A DNA stretch of 18,064 nucleotides, taken from the NCBI GenBank assembly GCA_035295985.1, contig DATHBT010000284.1:1-18064 (forward strand), written 5' to 3'. The stretch's first letter is position 1; each line of letters starts with the position of its first letter. This DNA is from JAIVGV01 sp035295985 (GTDB lineage: Bacteria; Acidobacteriota; Blastocatellia; Pyrinomonadales; Pyrinomonadaceae). Below, piece after piece: positions 8,581 to 14,752 of this stretch. Under the pieces are notes generated by a model. That model worked only from the letters and a program-made list of their open reading frames with translations. It was not told the origin of the DNA and searched no databases. The translations under genes and the position numbers were made by a program.

Positions 8581-8909
8581 TATTTCATTGCGCCCCCGCG
8601 GGGCTTCTCACGACTCGCGCGTTGGGCTTTCTTAACCCTTACCGGGTCGGTCGCGCGCTCAAGACGTGTGAGGCGGACGAAGGCATCGCGTGCGTCCAGT
8701 CCGCACATCTCTTCGGTCGGCCGTAGGCTCACGCAGAAGGAGGGACGCTCGGGCAGCCCGAAGAGGCGGCAGCGGTTGTCCTCGGTCAACTGTATGCAGC
8801 GCACGCCGGCAGGCTTGCCCGACGGCATCCCCGGAATCGGCGACGTGATCGACGGCGCGACGCAGCACGCGCCGCAACCCACACGGCACTCCGGTAAACG
8901 GCCTTCCAT
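8580..8909 (-). CDS. YkgJ/YeiW-like cysteine cluster (CxxCxxCC-type) protein
   Basis: A 109-aa cytosolic protein with eight cysteines. The signature is C8-x3-C12-x2-C15-C16, followed by the SPIPGMPxGKPAGVRC stretch, C47, C59 and C69. This closely matches the UPF0153/YkgJ family and in particular short E. coli YeiW-type proteins. Members are thought to bind zinc or an iron-sulfur centre; the function is not established. The ATG at 8909 fits the family's usual start, just before the first cysteine. An in-frame GTG at 8930 overlaps the stop of the upstream hydrolase gene as GTGA and would add 7 residues, implying translational coupling. Only TTAGGA directly abutting the ATG precedes it, so the GTG is a real alternative. 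Last gene of the pgm operon; its 3' end contains a REP-like unit (8592-8607). Confidence 0.85.
   Translation of the reverse strand: MEGRLPECRVGCGACCVAPSITSPIPGMPSGKPAGVRCIQLTEDNRCRLFGLPERPSFCVSLRPTEEMCGLDARDAFVRLTRLERATDPVRVKKAQRASREKPRGGAMK
8592..8607 (-). repeat. REP-like unit inside the 3' end of the CxxCxxCC gene
   Basis: On the - strand this reads GAAGCCCCGCGGGGGC, with a perfect CCCCGCGGGG core. It matches the GAAGCCCC units at 8393 and 8478, and encodes the EKPRGG residues close to the C-terminus. The palindrome has apparently been incorporated into the coding tail. Confidence 0.5.
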
Positions 8910-8926
8910 TCCTAACAATATCCGAC

Positions 8927-9778
8927 TCACTTTTTCACGAACCAGCCGACCGCCTCGCGCGCTATCTCCTCCGGCACCGTGTGCGGCCCGTCGAACTCGT
9001 GGTAGCGCACGACGTAGCCGGCCTCGCGCGCCTGCCCCACGATCCGGCGGCTGCAACGTTCAATTGGGAGCACGCGGTCGCGCGTGCCGTGCGAGACGAA
9101 GAGGATGGGCCTGCCGCCCTGCGGATCGGCGCGCGCCACGAAGCCGGGCGAGAAGGCCAGCACGTGCGTGAAGAGGTCTCCGTTCGTCAGCCCCAGGCCC
9201 AGCGCGTAGGACGCGCCGTCGGAGAAGCCGCCGACGGCGACGCGCCCCGCGTCCACCGTGTAGCGCGCGAAGACTTGTCCGAGCAGACGGTCTATCGCCA
9301 GCGCGTCCGGGCCGAAGCCGCCGCGGATCGCGTCCCAAGTCCCGGCCGCCGACTGCGGCGCGACGACGATCAGGTTCGACTCGTCCGCGAACCGCTGCAA
9401 GAGCGTCAGCCCGTGCTCGGCCGCCCCGCCCGCGCCGTGCAGCATCAGGGCGAGCGGCGCAGGTGCGTCATGCCTGTACCCCTTAGGGACGTAGAGCAGC
9501 GCGTCGCGAGCGCCCTCGGCCGGCAGCGCCTGCGGCCCCTTCGGCGCGTCCTCGGCGGCGACGGACGGGCGCGCGCGCAGCCGCCCCCTGCGCGCGGACT
9601 TCTCATCGCCGGCGGCCTGCCCCTGCGTCATCGCCCCCTCCTTGCCCGCTCGCCGGCCGCGGCACGCGACAGTCGCCGGCGCGGCGAACGCCCAGGCGGC
9701 GAGTCTGAGGAAACTCCTGCGCGCGAGACTGTTGACGCCGCCCGCGCTTCTGCCACCGCCGCCCCCGGTTCGATTCAT
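8927..9778 (-). CDS. Tat-exported alpha/beta hydrolase (esterase, PHB-depolymerase/feruloyl esterase-like)
   Basis: A 283-aa serine hydrolase. The N-terminus has a twin-arginine motif (ARRSFLRLA, Arg20-Arg21), a hydrophobic stretch and Cys39 in ATVAC. It is therefore probably Tat-exported and possibly lipid-anchored. The fold's elements are visible: oxyanion-hole region LMLHGAGG (111-118), nucleophile Ser186 in GGFSDGAS, acid Asp234 in HGTRDRV, and catalytic His266 in DGPHTVP. The ATG at 9778 is chosen because it directly precedes the Tat signal; an upstream in-frame start adds only an Arg/Ser-rich stretch overlapping pgm. It follows pgm by 13 nt and overlaps or nearly abuts the cysteine-cluster gene, so it is mid-operon. 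The substrate is not determinable. Folding in the cytoplasm before export suggests a folded periplasmic or surface esterase. Confidence 0.82.
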   Translation of the reverse strand: MNRTGGGGGRSAGGVNSLARRSFLRLAAWAFAAPATVACRGRRAGKEGAMTQGQAAGDEKSARRGRLRARPSVAAEDAPKGPQALPAEGARDALLYVPKGYRHDAPAPLALMLHGAGGAAEHGLTLLQRFADESNLIVVAPQSAAGTWDAIRGGFGPDALAIDRLLGQVFARYTVDAGRVAVGGFSDGASYALGLGLTNGDLFTHVLAFSPGFVARADPQGGRPILFVSHGTRDRVLPIERCSRRIVGQAREAGYVVRYHEFDGPHTVPEEIAREAVGWFVKK

Positions 9779-9791
9779 ACCCGTTCGAGTC

Positions 9792-11456
9792 TTACGTGAT
9801 GACCGTCGGCTCGCTGACGCCGAAGCGTTCACGCAGAGCGAGCATTTCGCGCACGCCGACGACGAGCGGCGCGAGCGCCTCCTCGATGTCGCTTTGGCCT
9901 CCGTCGTCCCGGAAACGCTCGACGTAGATGCGTAGCGTCGCGCCCTCCGTGCCCGTGCCCGACAGGCGCAGCACCGCGCGCGAGCCGTCTTCGAGAAAGA
10001 TTCTGATGCCCTGCCTGCTCGCTACGCTCCCGTCAACGGGATCGGTGTAGCCGAACTCGTCAGTGCCGGCGATTCTCGATCCACCGAGTTCCGTCCCCGT
10101 GAGTTCCGGCAGCCGCGCGCGCAACTCTTCGATCATTTCGGCGGCGGCTGCGGCGTCCAGCCCCTCGTAGTCGTGGCGCTGGTAATAGCTGCGGCCGAAG
10201 CGCCGCCAGTGCTCGCGGACGATCTCTTCGACTGACTTGCGGCGAGCGGCTAGGATGGAGAGCCACGCGAGCACCGCCCACAGCCCGTCCTTCTCGCGCA
10301 CGTGATCCGATCCCGTGCCGAAGCTCTCCTCGCCGCAGACGGTGATGAGGCCGGCGTCGAGTAGGTTCCCGAAAAACTTCCATCCCGTCGGCGTCTCGTA
10401 GGCGGGGACGCCGAGCGCGGCGGCGACGCGGTCAACGGCCGTGCTCGTCGGCATCGAGCGGGCCACGCCTTTGAGGCCGCCCCTGTAGCCGGGGATGCAC
10501 TCGCTCGCGTGCTCCGCGATGCAGGCGAGCGAGTCGCCGGGCGTGACGAAGAAGTCGCGGCCGAGGATCAGGTTGCGGTCGCCGTCGCCGTCGCAGGCCG
10601 CGCCGAGGTCGGGCGCGTCCGCACCCGTCATCGCGCGGACGAGTTCGGCTGCGTGGACGAGGTTCGGGTCGGGGTGGTGGCCCCCGAAATCTTCGAGCGG
10701 CGTGCCGTTGATGACCGTGCCCGCGGGAGCGCCGAGCCGCTCTTCGAGGATGCGGCGCGCGTAGGGGCCTGTCGCGGCGCTCATCGCGTCGAAGACCATG
10801 CGGAAGCCGCCGGCGAAGAGCGCGCGAAGCGCGTCGAAGTCGAAGAGGTCGGCCATCACCGCCTCGTAGTCGGCCACCGGATCGATCACTTCGATCCCCG
10901 TGCGGCCGAGCCGGTGCGTGGCTTCGTGTTCGAGGTCGATGTCGGGATGATCGATTGTGCGGTACTCGCGGATGGTCTGCGTGCCGGCGTAGATGCGCTC
11001 GGTGACGGACTCGGGCGCGGGGCCGCCGTTGCGTATGTTGTACTTGATGCCGAAGTCGGCTTCGGGGCCGCCGGGGTTGTGGCTCGCGGAGAGGACGAGT
11101 CCGCCGAGCGCGCCGCGGCGGCGGATGACGGCTGAGACGGCGGGCGTGGAGAGCAGCCCGCCGCGGCCGACGAGCACGCGCCCCCAGCCGTTGGCCGCGG
11201 CCATGCGCAGGATCACCTGCGACGCTTCGCGGTTGTGGTAGCGGCCGTCGCCCCCGACGACGAGCGTCGAGCCGGCGAAGTCGCCGCCCGCGTCCTGCCG
11301 GACGGCGTCGAAGACAGACTGCACGAAGTTCTCAAGGTAGTTGGGCCACATGAAGACCCGCGTCCTCTTGCGCAAGCCCGACGTGCCCGGCCGCTGCCCC
11401 TCGAACGGCTCGGTCTGAACCGTCCTCACGCTCAACTCGCTCTTCGCCTCGCCCAT
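9792..11456 (-). CDS. pgm: Phosphoglucomutase (alpha-D-glucose phosphate-specific)
   Basis: Interconverts glucose-1-phosphate and glucose-6-phosphate in the cytosol, linking glycolysis to glycogen and cell-envelope sugar nucleotides. At 554 aa it has the usual length of the PGM1-type family. Visible motifs are: the N-terminal PFEGQRPGTSGLRKR substrate/phosphate loop; the active-site phosphoserine Ser125 in SASHNPGG; the metal loop DGDGDRN (Asp289, Asp291, Asp293); the sugar-binding GEESFGTGSDH and KDGLW (about 375-393); and the C-terminal phosphate-binding RLSGTGTEG (about 497-505). All appear intact. The ATG at 11456 is preferred over a TTG at 11480, and AGGGGCAGG lies upstream. First gene of a three-gene unit with the hydrolase and the cysteine-cluster protein, which have no evident metabolic link to it. 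Divergent from msrA. Confidence 0.95.
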   Translation of the reverse strand: MGEAKSELSVRTVQTEPFEGQRPGTSGLRKRTRVFMWPNYLENFVQSVFDAVRQDAGGDFAGSTLVVGGDGRYHNREASQVILRMAAANGWGRVLVGRGGLLSTPAVSAVIRRRGALGGLVLSASHNPGGPEADFGIKYNIRNGGPAPESVTERIYAGTQTIREYRTIDHPDIDLEHEATHRLGRTGIEVIDPVADYEAVMADLFDFDALRALFAGGFRMVFDAMSAATGPYARRILEERLGAPAGTVINGTPLEDFGGHHPDPNLVHAAELVRAMTGADAPDLGAACDGDGDRNLILGRDFFVTPGDSLACIAEHASECIPGYRGGLKGVARSMPTSTAVDRVAAALGVPAYETPTGWKFFGNLLDAGLITVCGEESFGTGSDHVREKDGLWAVLAWLSILAARRKSVEEIVREHWRRFGRSYYQRHDYEGLDAAAAAEMIEELRARLPELTGTELGGSRIAGTDEFGYTDPVDGSVASRQGIRIFLEDGSRAVLRLSGTGTEGATLRIYVERFRDDGGQSDIEEALAPLVVGVREMLALRERFGVSEPTVIT

Positions 11457-11583
11457 CGCAAACACACCTGCCCCTTTCAAGTGTCGTCCCGCCTTAAGTT
11501 TTACGAGTTCCGTTGCGGCCTATTCTCTCACCAAAACCGGCGCGCGGCCAAAGGGCGCGCTTCGCCGCGGCGCGGCCTTCGGC

Positions 11584-11589
11584 TACAAT
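11584..11589 (+). promoter_or_regulatory. -10 element of msrA, placed for a leaderless transcript
   Basis: TACAAT (5 of 6 to TATAAT) ends only 6 nt before the msrA ATG at 11596, so initiation about 7 nt downstream would fall on or next to the A of ATG. A weak -35 candidate, TTCGCC (11561-11566), lies 17 nt upstream. No Shine-Dalgarno is present before the ATG. Confidence 0.5.
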
Positions 11590-11595
11590 CCGGGC

Positions 11596-12144
11596 ATGAG
11601 CGACGAACAAGGGCTTGAGCAGGCGACGTTAGCGGGCGGCTGCTTCTGGTGCGTGGAGGCGGTGTTCGACGAGCTGCGCGGCGTCGAGCGCGTCGAGTCG
11701 GGCTATGCGGGCGGGCGGGTTCCCGATCCGAGTTACGAGCAGGTCTGCACGGGCACGACGGGTCACGCCGAAGCGGTTCGCGTCACGTACGATCCTGGCA
11801 TCGTTTCGTATCGCGATCTGCTCGGCGTCTTCTTCTCGACCCACGACCCGACGCAGCTCAACCGGCAAGGCGCGGACGTGGGCACGCAGTACCGCTCCGC
11901 GGTCTTTTACGACTCGCCTGAGCAGCGCGAGACGGCGCAGCAGGTGATCGCGGAACTCGAAGCACAGCGGGTCTGGGACGCGCCCGTCGTCACGACGCTC
12001 GAACCGCTGACCGAGTTCTACCCGGCCGAGGACTATCACCGCGACTATTTTCGGCGTAACCCCAACCAGGGCTACTGCCGCGCGGTCATCGCGCCGAAGG
12101 TGGCGAAGTTCCGCAAGCAGTTCCTCGACCGGCTGAAGAAGTAG
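11596..12144 (+). CDS. msrA: Peptide-methionine (S)-S-oxide reductase MsrA
   Basis: Reduces methionine-S-sulfoxide in proteins and free methionine, using thioredoxin-type reductant. 182 aa, the standard single-domain MsrA. The catalytic motif GGCFWC carries nucleophilic Cys16 (and Cys19). ESGYAGG, the TGHAEAVRVTYDP strand and FFSTHDPTQLNRQGADVGTQYRS are all family hallmarks. A resolving Cys161 lies in QGYCRAVIAPK near the C-terminus. The ATG at 11596 has no ribosome binding site, but a -10 box ends 6 nt before it, suggesting a leaderless mRNA. A metallothionein gene follows 19 nt after the stop and is probably co-transcribed, which fits an oxidant/metal defence unit. Divergent from pgm across a 139-nt gap. 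Confidence 0.96.
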   Translation: MSDEQGLEQATLAGGCFWCVEAVFDELRGVERVESGYAGGRVPDPSYEQVCTGTTGHAEAVRVTYDPGIVSYRDLLGVFFSTHDPTQLNRQGADVGTQYRSAVFYDSPEQRETAQQVIAELEAQRVWDAPVVTTLEPLTEFYPAEDYHRDYFRRNPNQGYCRAVIAPKVAKFRKQFLDRLKK

Positions 12145-12163
12145 CCGCTAACGGAGACAGGTG

Positions 12164-12322
12164 ATGATCGAAGAGGCGGACGTGAAGAAGTGCGCGCACG
12201 GCGTGTGCAACTGCCCGGCGGGCGAGGGAGAGGAGTATTGCGGCCCGTACTGCGAGGAGGCGAAGACCAGAACCGAGATGGTTCAGCTCTGCGACTGCGG
12301 CCACCCGACCTGCCTGGGCTAA
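12164..12322 (+). CDS. Bacterial (SmtA/BmtA-type) metallothionein
   Basis: A 52-aa cysteine-rich protein. The sequence reads VKKCAHGVCNCP, then YCGPYCEEA, then CDCGHPTCLG. There are eight cysteines (10, 15, 17, 26, 30, 43, 45, 50) and two histidines (12, 47). The order and spacing follow cyanobacterial SmtA: a KCxxxxCxC start, a central YCxxxCxxA, and a CGHxxC end. It should bind Zn(II) or Cd(II)/Cu(I) in the cytosol. The ATG at 12164 has GGAG at 7-nt spacing; the adjacent in-frame GTG at 12161 is an alternative. It lies 19 nt downstream of msrA on the same strand and is probably its operon partner. No SmtB-like regulator is in the window. Unlike SmtA it has eight rather than nine cysteines and ends in CLG. 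Confidence 0.85.
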   Translation: MIEEADVKKCAHGVCNCPAGEGEEYCGPYCEEAKTRTEMVQLCDCGHPTCLG

Positions 12323-12326
12323 ACAC

Positions 12327-12446
12327 TTGTCCGTTGTTCGTGGTCAGTTGTCCTTTGGTCGCGCTGCGCCGGCTTTCGCGTCACGTCGCAGGCGGCAGGC
12401 TTATGAAGCTCAAACAACTGACTGCGGACAACTGACCACGGACAAG
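12327..12446. repeat. Heptanucleotide inverted-repeat element 1 (TTGTCCG type)
   Basis: The left arm (12327-12354) reads as four consecutive 7-mers: TTGTCCG, TTGTTCG, TGGTCAG, TTGTCCT. The right arm (12411-12445, read on the - strand) has five: TTGTCCG, TGGTCAG, TTGTCCG, CAGTCAG, TTGTTTG. Two arms of one 7-nt periodic family thus face each other across a 56-nt GC-rich spacer. The element lies between the convergent metallothionein and coiled-coil genes. The right arm is followed by TTTT (12447-12450), so a terminator role is possible. Confidence 0.75.
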
Positions 12447-12479
12447 TTTTCATTCACCATCCCGCGTTCATCGTTTCGC

Positions 12480-12776
12480 TCAATCCATGTCGAGCGGGTT
12501 GCGGTATGGCTTGTCCTTATCCTTGTCGGCGCGCTTCATGGCCTCGCGGAACTTCTCTTCCAGCAGCCGCTCGCGATCCTTCATCGAGCCAAGCTCCTGC
12601 GAGAAGATCGACTCGCGCACCTGCTTCTGCCGCTCTAGGTCCTTCGCCATCTCCTCGAAGGAGGCGACGGGCTTCGACTTCTCCTCGTGAGAGATGAGCG
12701 CGCCGGTCTGCGCGTCCACCGTGAGCGTGGCCTCGCAGCAGGGGCAGATGAGTGTGAAGCGTCCCCGTTCTTCCAT
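12480..12776 (-). CDS. Small CPCC-motif/coiled-coil protein, unknown function
   Basis: A 98-aa protein of unknown function. The ATG at 12776 has a good GGAGGG ribosome site at about 7 nt, and a TGTTATACT extended -10 lies 45 nt upstream of the start. Residues 6-25 hold a CPCC motif (Cys11, Cys13, Cys14) followed by ATLTVDAQTG, reminiscent of half a zinc ribbon. No second CxxC pair is present, so a metal site would need dimerisation. Residues 38-85 are highly charged (EEMAKDLERQKQ, EKFREAMKRADKD) and predicted by eye to be a coiled coil. The C-terminal PYRNPLDMD is short and polar. No signal peptide or membrane segment is seen. It appears to be a monocistronic gene. Confidence 0.75.
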   Translation of the reverse strand: MEERGRFTLICPCCEATLTVDAQTGALISHEEKSKPVASFEEMAKDLERQKQVRESIFSQELGSMKDRERLLEEKFREAMKRADKDKDKPYRNPLDMD

Positions 12777-12820
12777 CGCACACCCTCCGTCGCCGAAAAG
12801 TCTGTTTGCCGGGCGCGGCC

Positions 12821-12829
12821 AGTATAACA
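12821..12829 (-). promoter_or_regulatory. Extended -10 promoter element of the CPCC/coiled-coil gene
   Basis: On the - strand TGTTATACT (TGnTATACT) stands out in GC-rich surroundings, 45 nt upstream of the ATG at 12776. No clear -35 is present. Confidence 0.5.
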
Positions 12830-12890
12830 CCCCGCCACACTTCCGCGCGCCGCGCTGAACAGGCACGGGTTCAAGCTCGGCAGCTTCCGC

Positions 12891-12932
12891 AAAAACTGAA
12901 GGCAGGCGCGCGAGCGGCACGCCTGCCTTCAG
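12891..12932 (-). terminator. Rho-independent terminator after the LEA-like lipoprotein gene
   Basis: A perfect 13-bp inverted repeat, CTGAAGGCAGGCG (12896-12908) with CGCCTGCCTTCAG (12920-12932), around an 11-nt loop. On the - strand it is followed directly by five Ts (12895-12891). It sits 24 nt after the stop of the minus-strand lipoprotein gene. Confidence 0.85.
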
Positions 12933-12956
12933 CCCCAACAAGCGACTCCCGAAGCG

Positions 12957-13538
12957 TCAGGGCGTGACGGCGTTCTTGACGGCCTTGCCCGCCTTCTTCG
13001 CGCCGGAGACGGCCTTCTTCGCGCCCGACTTGGCCTTGTCGCCCGCGTCCTCCGCCTTGTCCGCGGCCTCGCGCGCGCCCTTCGCCGCCGCGTCGCCTGC
13101 GTCCTCCGCCTTGTCTCCAATCTCGCCCGCCACGTCCTCCGTGGCCTCCGCGATGAAGCCCGCCGCGCTGACGATCTGATCGGCCGTCGCCGTCAACGCC
13201 TCGCCCACGCGCGACTCCGGCAGGTCGCGAATCTCGCCCGTGCGCGCGAACACGCGCGCGTTGCGCCGGCCGTCGCGAGTCGTGACGACGACCTTCTCGA
13301 CGGGGCCACCCGCGAAGGTGCGCGTCTCGACCCGCGTGCCGCCTTCCTCGGAGACTGTGACGGTCGAGTCGTCCGGCGCGGCTGCCGTCTGGCCCGGCGC
13401 GAGCGTACCGCCCTGCGCGTTGGCGTTCGCCGCGTTACTGTTCGCCGCGTTCGTGTTGTTCGTGTTCGCGCCGCCCCCGCACGACGCCGCCAGTAGCGCG
13501 GCGAGCGCGCAGAGACCGAGACCCGTTCTCTTACTCAC
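12957..13538 (-). CDS. LEA-like Ala/Lys-rich lipoprotein, unknown function
   Basis: A 193-aa protein with a lipoprotein signal peptide ending in LAASC (Cys20). It starts at GTG (13538); AGGAGG at 13547-13552 with 8-nt spacing decides this start. Residues 21-45 are an Asn/Ala-rich low-complexity linker common after bacterial lipoboxes. Residues 55-115 appear beta-rich (VTVSEEGGTRVETRTF, VVVTTRDGRR). Residues 125-193 are a low-complexity helical region of repeated KAEDAGD and SGAKKA units, resembling late-embryogenesis-abundant or apolipoprotein-like amphipathic repeats. A protective or membrane-associated role would be inference only. A strong terminator follows at 12891-12932, so it is probably monocistronic. 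The repeat region could mis-attract LEA or histone-H1-like annotations. Confidence 0.75.
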   Translation of the reverse strand: MSKRTGLGLCALAALLAASCGGGANTNNTNAANSNAANANAQGGTLAPGQTAAAPDDSTVTVSEEGGTRVETRTFAGGPVEKVVVTTRDGRRNARVFARTGEIRDLPESRVGEALTATADQIVSAAGFIAEATEDVAGEIGDKAEDAGDAAAKGAREAADKAEDAGDKAKSGAKKAVSGAKKAGKAVKNAVTP

Positions 13539-13629
13539 TTTTGATTCCTCCTGGGACGCAGATTAACCCTTTTGCGTCCGCAGACGGAAGCGCAGCCGGT
13601 GCCTCGGCGCGGCCGGCGGCGGGCGCGTT

Positions 13630-14139
13630 TCAGCCGCGCAGCCGCTCGATCTTTTCGAGCAGGTAGGACGAGAAATGGCGTCCGTACCTTTCCTGCAAGT
13701 CGGGCCTGCGCCAATCCTGGCCCGTGATCGTGCCGCGGCACGCGGGCGCGCCGCAGCGGCACTCCATCCGGTAGCCGTCGTCGTCGGTCGTCGCCCAGTC
13801 GTGCGTCAGCTCCTCGCCCGCCGCGATGTCGCGCAGGGCGACGAAGGTTATCTCGCCTCGCACGCCGATGTTCGGCTCGCACGAATGGTTGCTGTAGATC
13901 ATCGAGCCTTCGCGCTCCGACTCTTCGACGGGGCCGATGAACAGGTCTTCGGCGATCTGTATCTCGGCCGGCCCGAGCCGCGGGGCCAACTCTTCGAGAC
14001 GCAGGCCATCAAAGACGTGGCCGCCCTTCACGCAGACCACCTCGCCGCGCGCTACGGGCGCGACGGCGAACAGCCCGCGCCCGTGGATCGGACTCGGCGC
14101 GACCTTCGCCTTCGGCGAGATGTAAGACAGCCTTTCCAA
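13630..14139 (-). CDS. SET-domain protein (putative lysine methyltransferase) with post-SET zinc motif
   Basis: A 169-aa compact SET protein, expected to transfer methyl from S-adenosylmethionine to a protein lysine. Visible motifs are: the N-terminal SPIHGRGLFA (SAM-binding GxG strand); the pseudoknot motif YSNHSCEPN (Asn84, His85, Cys87); GEELTHDW (108-115, family consensus ELTYDY, here His in place of Tyr); and a post-SET CRCGAPACRG with C127-x-C129-x4-C134. In eukaryotic SET enzymes such as DIM-5 the post-SET cysteines bind zinc together with a cysteine near the active site. The TTG start at 14139 is forced: an in-frame TGA lies two codons upstream, and the next Met is residue 80, inside the domain. 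A GGGGG precedes it. It lies 39 nt downstream of the CYTH gene, so the two are probably an operon. The target is unknown. Confidence 0.87.
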   Translation of the reverse strand: MERLSYISPKAKVAPSPIHGRGLFAVAPVARGEVVCVKGGHVFDGLRLEELAPRLGPAEIQIAEDLFIGPVEESEREGSMIYSNHSCEPNIGVRGEITFVALRDIAAGEELTHDWATTDDDGYRMECRCGAPACRGTITGQDWRRPDLQERYGRHFSSYLLEKIERLRG

Positions 14140-14178
14140 GTTTCAGCCCCCGGCCTGACAGGTTCAACGCCCCGCCGC

Positions 14179-14748
14179 TCAGACGTTGCCGATCTCGCCC
14201 GACTGGAAGCGCGCTTCGACCGCGTCGCCCATCCTAAGGCCGTGTATGACTGTCAGCTCCGGGTAGGTCTCGTGGACGTGCTCGGCCGTCGTCAGCTCAA
14301 GCCGGCGCTCGGCGTCGAGGATGTCGATCTCCTCTCCCTCGATCTCGACGAACCAGCCGAAGGGCAGCTCGTCTAAGACGACCTCGGCCTCGCCGAACTG
14401 ATACGTCGCGCGCCGCTTCTCGTAAACGAGCGCGGCGCGGTAGCCGAGGGCTTCGAGGAGCGCCGAGGCGGCGCCGGCGTCCGCAACCTCGGTCTCGATC
14501 TCGTGCCGGCGCTTGACCGCCTCCGGCTCCGAGCCGGGCCGCTCCTTGTACGTCAGCAACGCGCGCCGCCCGGCCTCCTGCCGCAGGCGCAGCGCGCAGA
14601 GGCTCGTGTCGAGGCCGTTCCCCGCGTAGAGCGTGTTCACCTCGAAGACCTCGCCCTCGTCGCGCGCGCCCAGCTCGCGCAGCACTCCGCGCAGCCGCGC
14701 CGCCTCGCCCTCCGTCACGCGGTACTTCTTCTCGATCTCGGTTGCCAT
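14179..14748 (-). CDS. CYTH-domain protein (class IV adenylate cyclase CyaB / triphosphatase family)
   Basis: A 189-aa cytosolic protein of the CYTH superfamily. The hallmark ExExK is at the N-terminus (MATEIEKKY: Glu4, Glu6, Lys8). The expected alternating charged strands of the triphosphate tunnel follow: LCALRLRQEAG, ALLTYKER, KRRHEIETEV, EKRRATYQF, VVLDELPFGWFVEIEGE. Families with this layout are class IV adenylate cyclases, thiamine triphosphatases and inorganic triphosphatases; length and the FGWFVEIEG stretch favour the CyaB-like group, but activity cannot be read off. The ATG at 14748 is clear, although no Shine-Dalgarno precedes it. The heptad repeat element begins almost immediately upstream (14753). 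The SET-domain gene follows 39 nt downstream on the same strand. Confidence 0.85.
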   Translation of the reverse strand: MATEIEKKYRVTEGEAARLRGVLRELGARDEGEVFEVNTLYAGNGLDTSLCALRLRQEAGRRALLTYKERPGSEPEAVKRRHEIETEVADAGAASALLEALGYRAALVYEKRRATYQFGEAEVVLDELPFGWFVEIEGEEIDILDAERRLELTTAEHVHETYPELTVIHGLRMGDAVEARFQSGEIGNV

Positions 14749-14752
14749 ATTG

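Noticed and set aside
8981..9799. A 272-codon + frame antisense to the alpha/beta hydrolase
   Set aside because: No recognisable motif; the sense gene has a Tat signal and full catalytic triad.
14179..14748. Calling the CYTH gene cyaB or ygiF outright
   Set aside because: The ExExK motif defines the superfamily only; cyclase, thiamine triphosphatase and inorganic triphosphatase activities cannot be told apart by eye.
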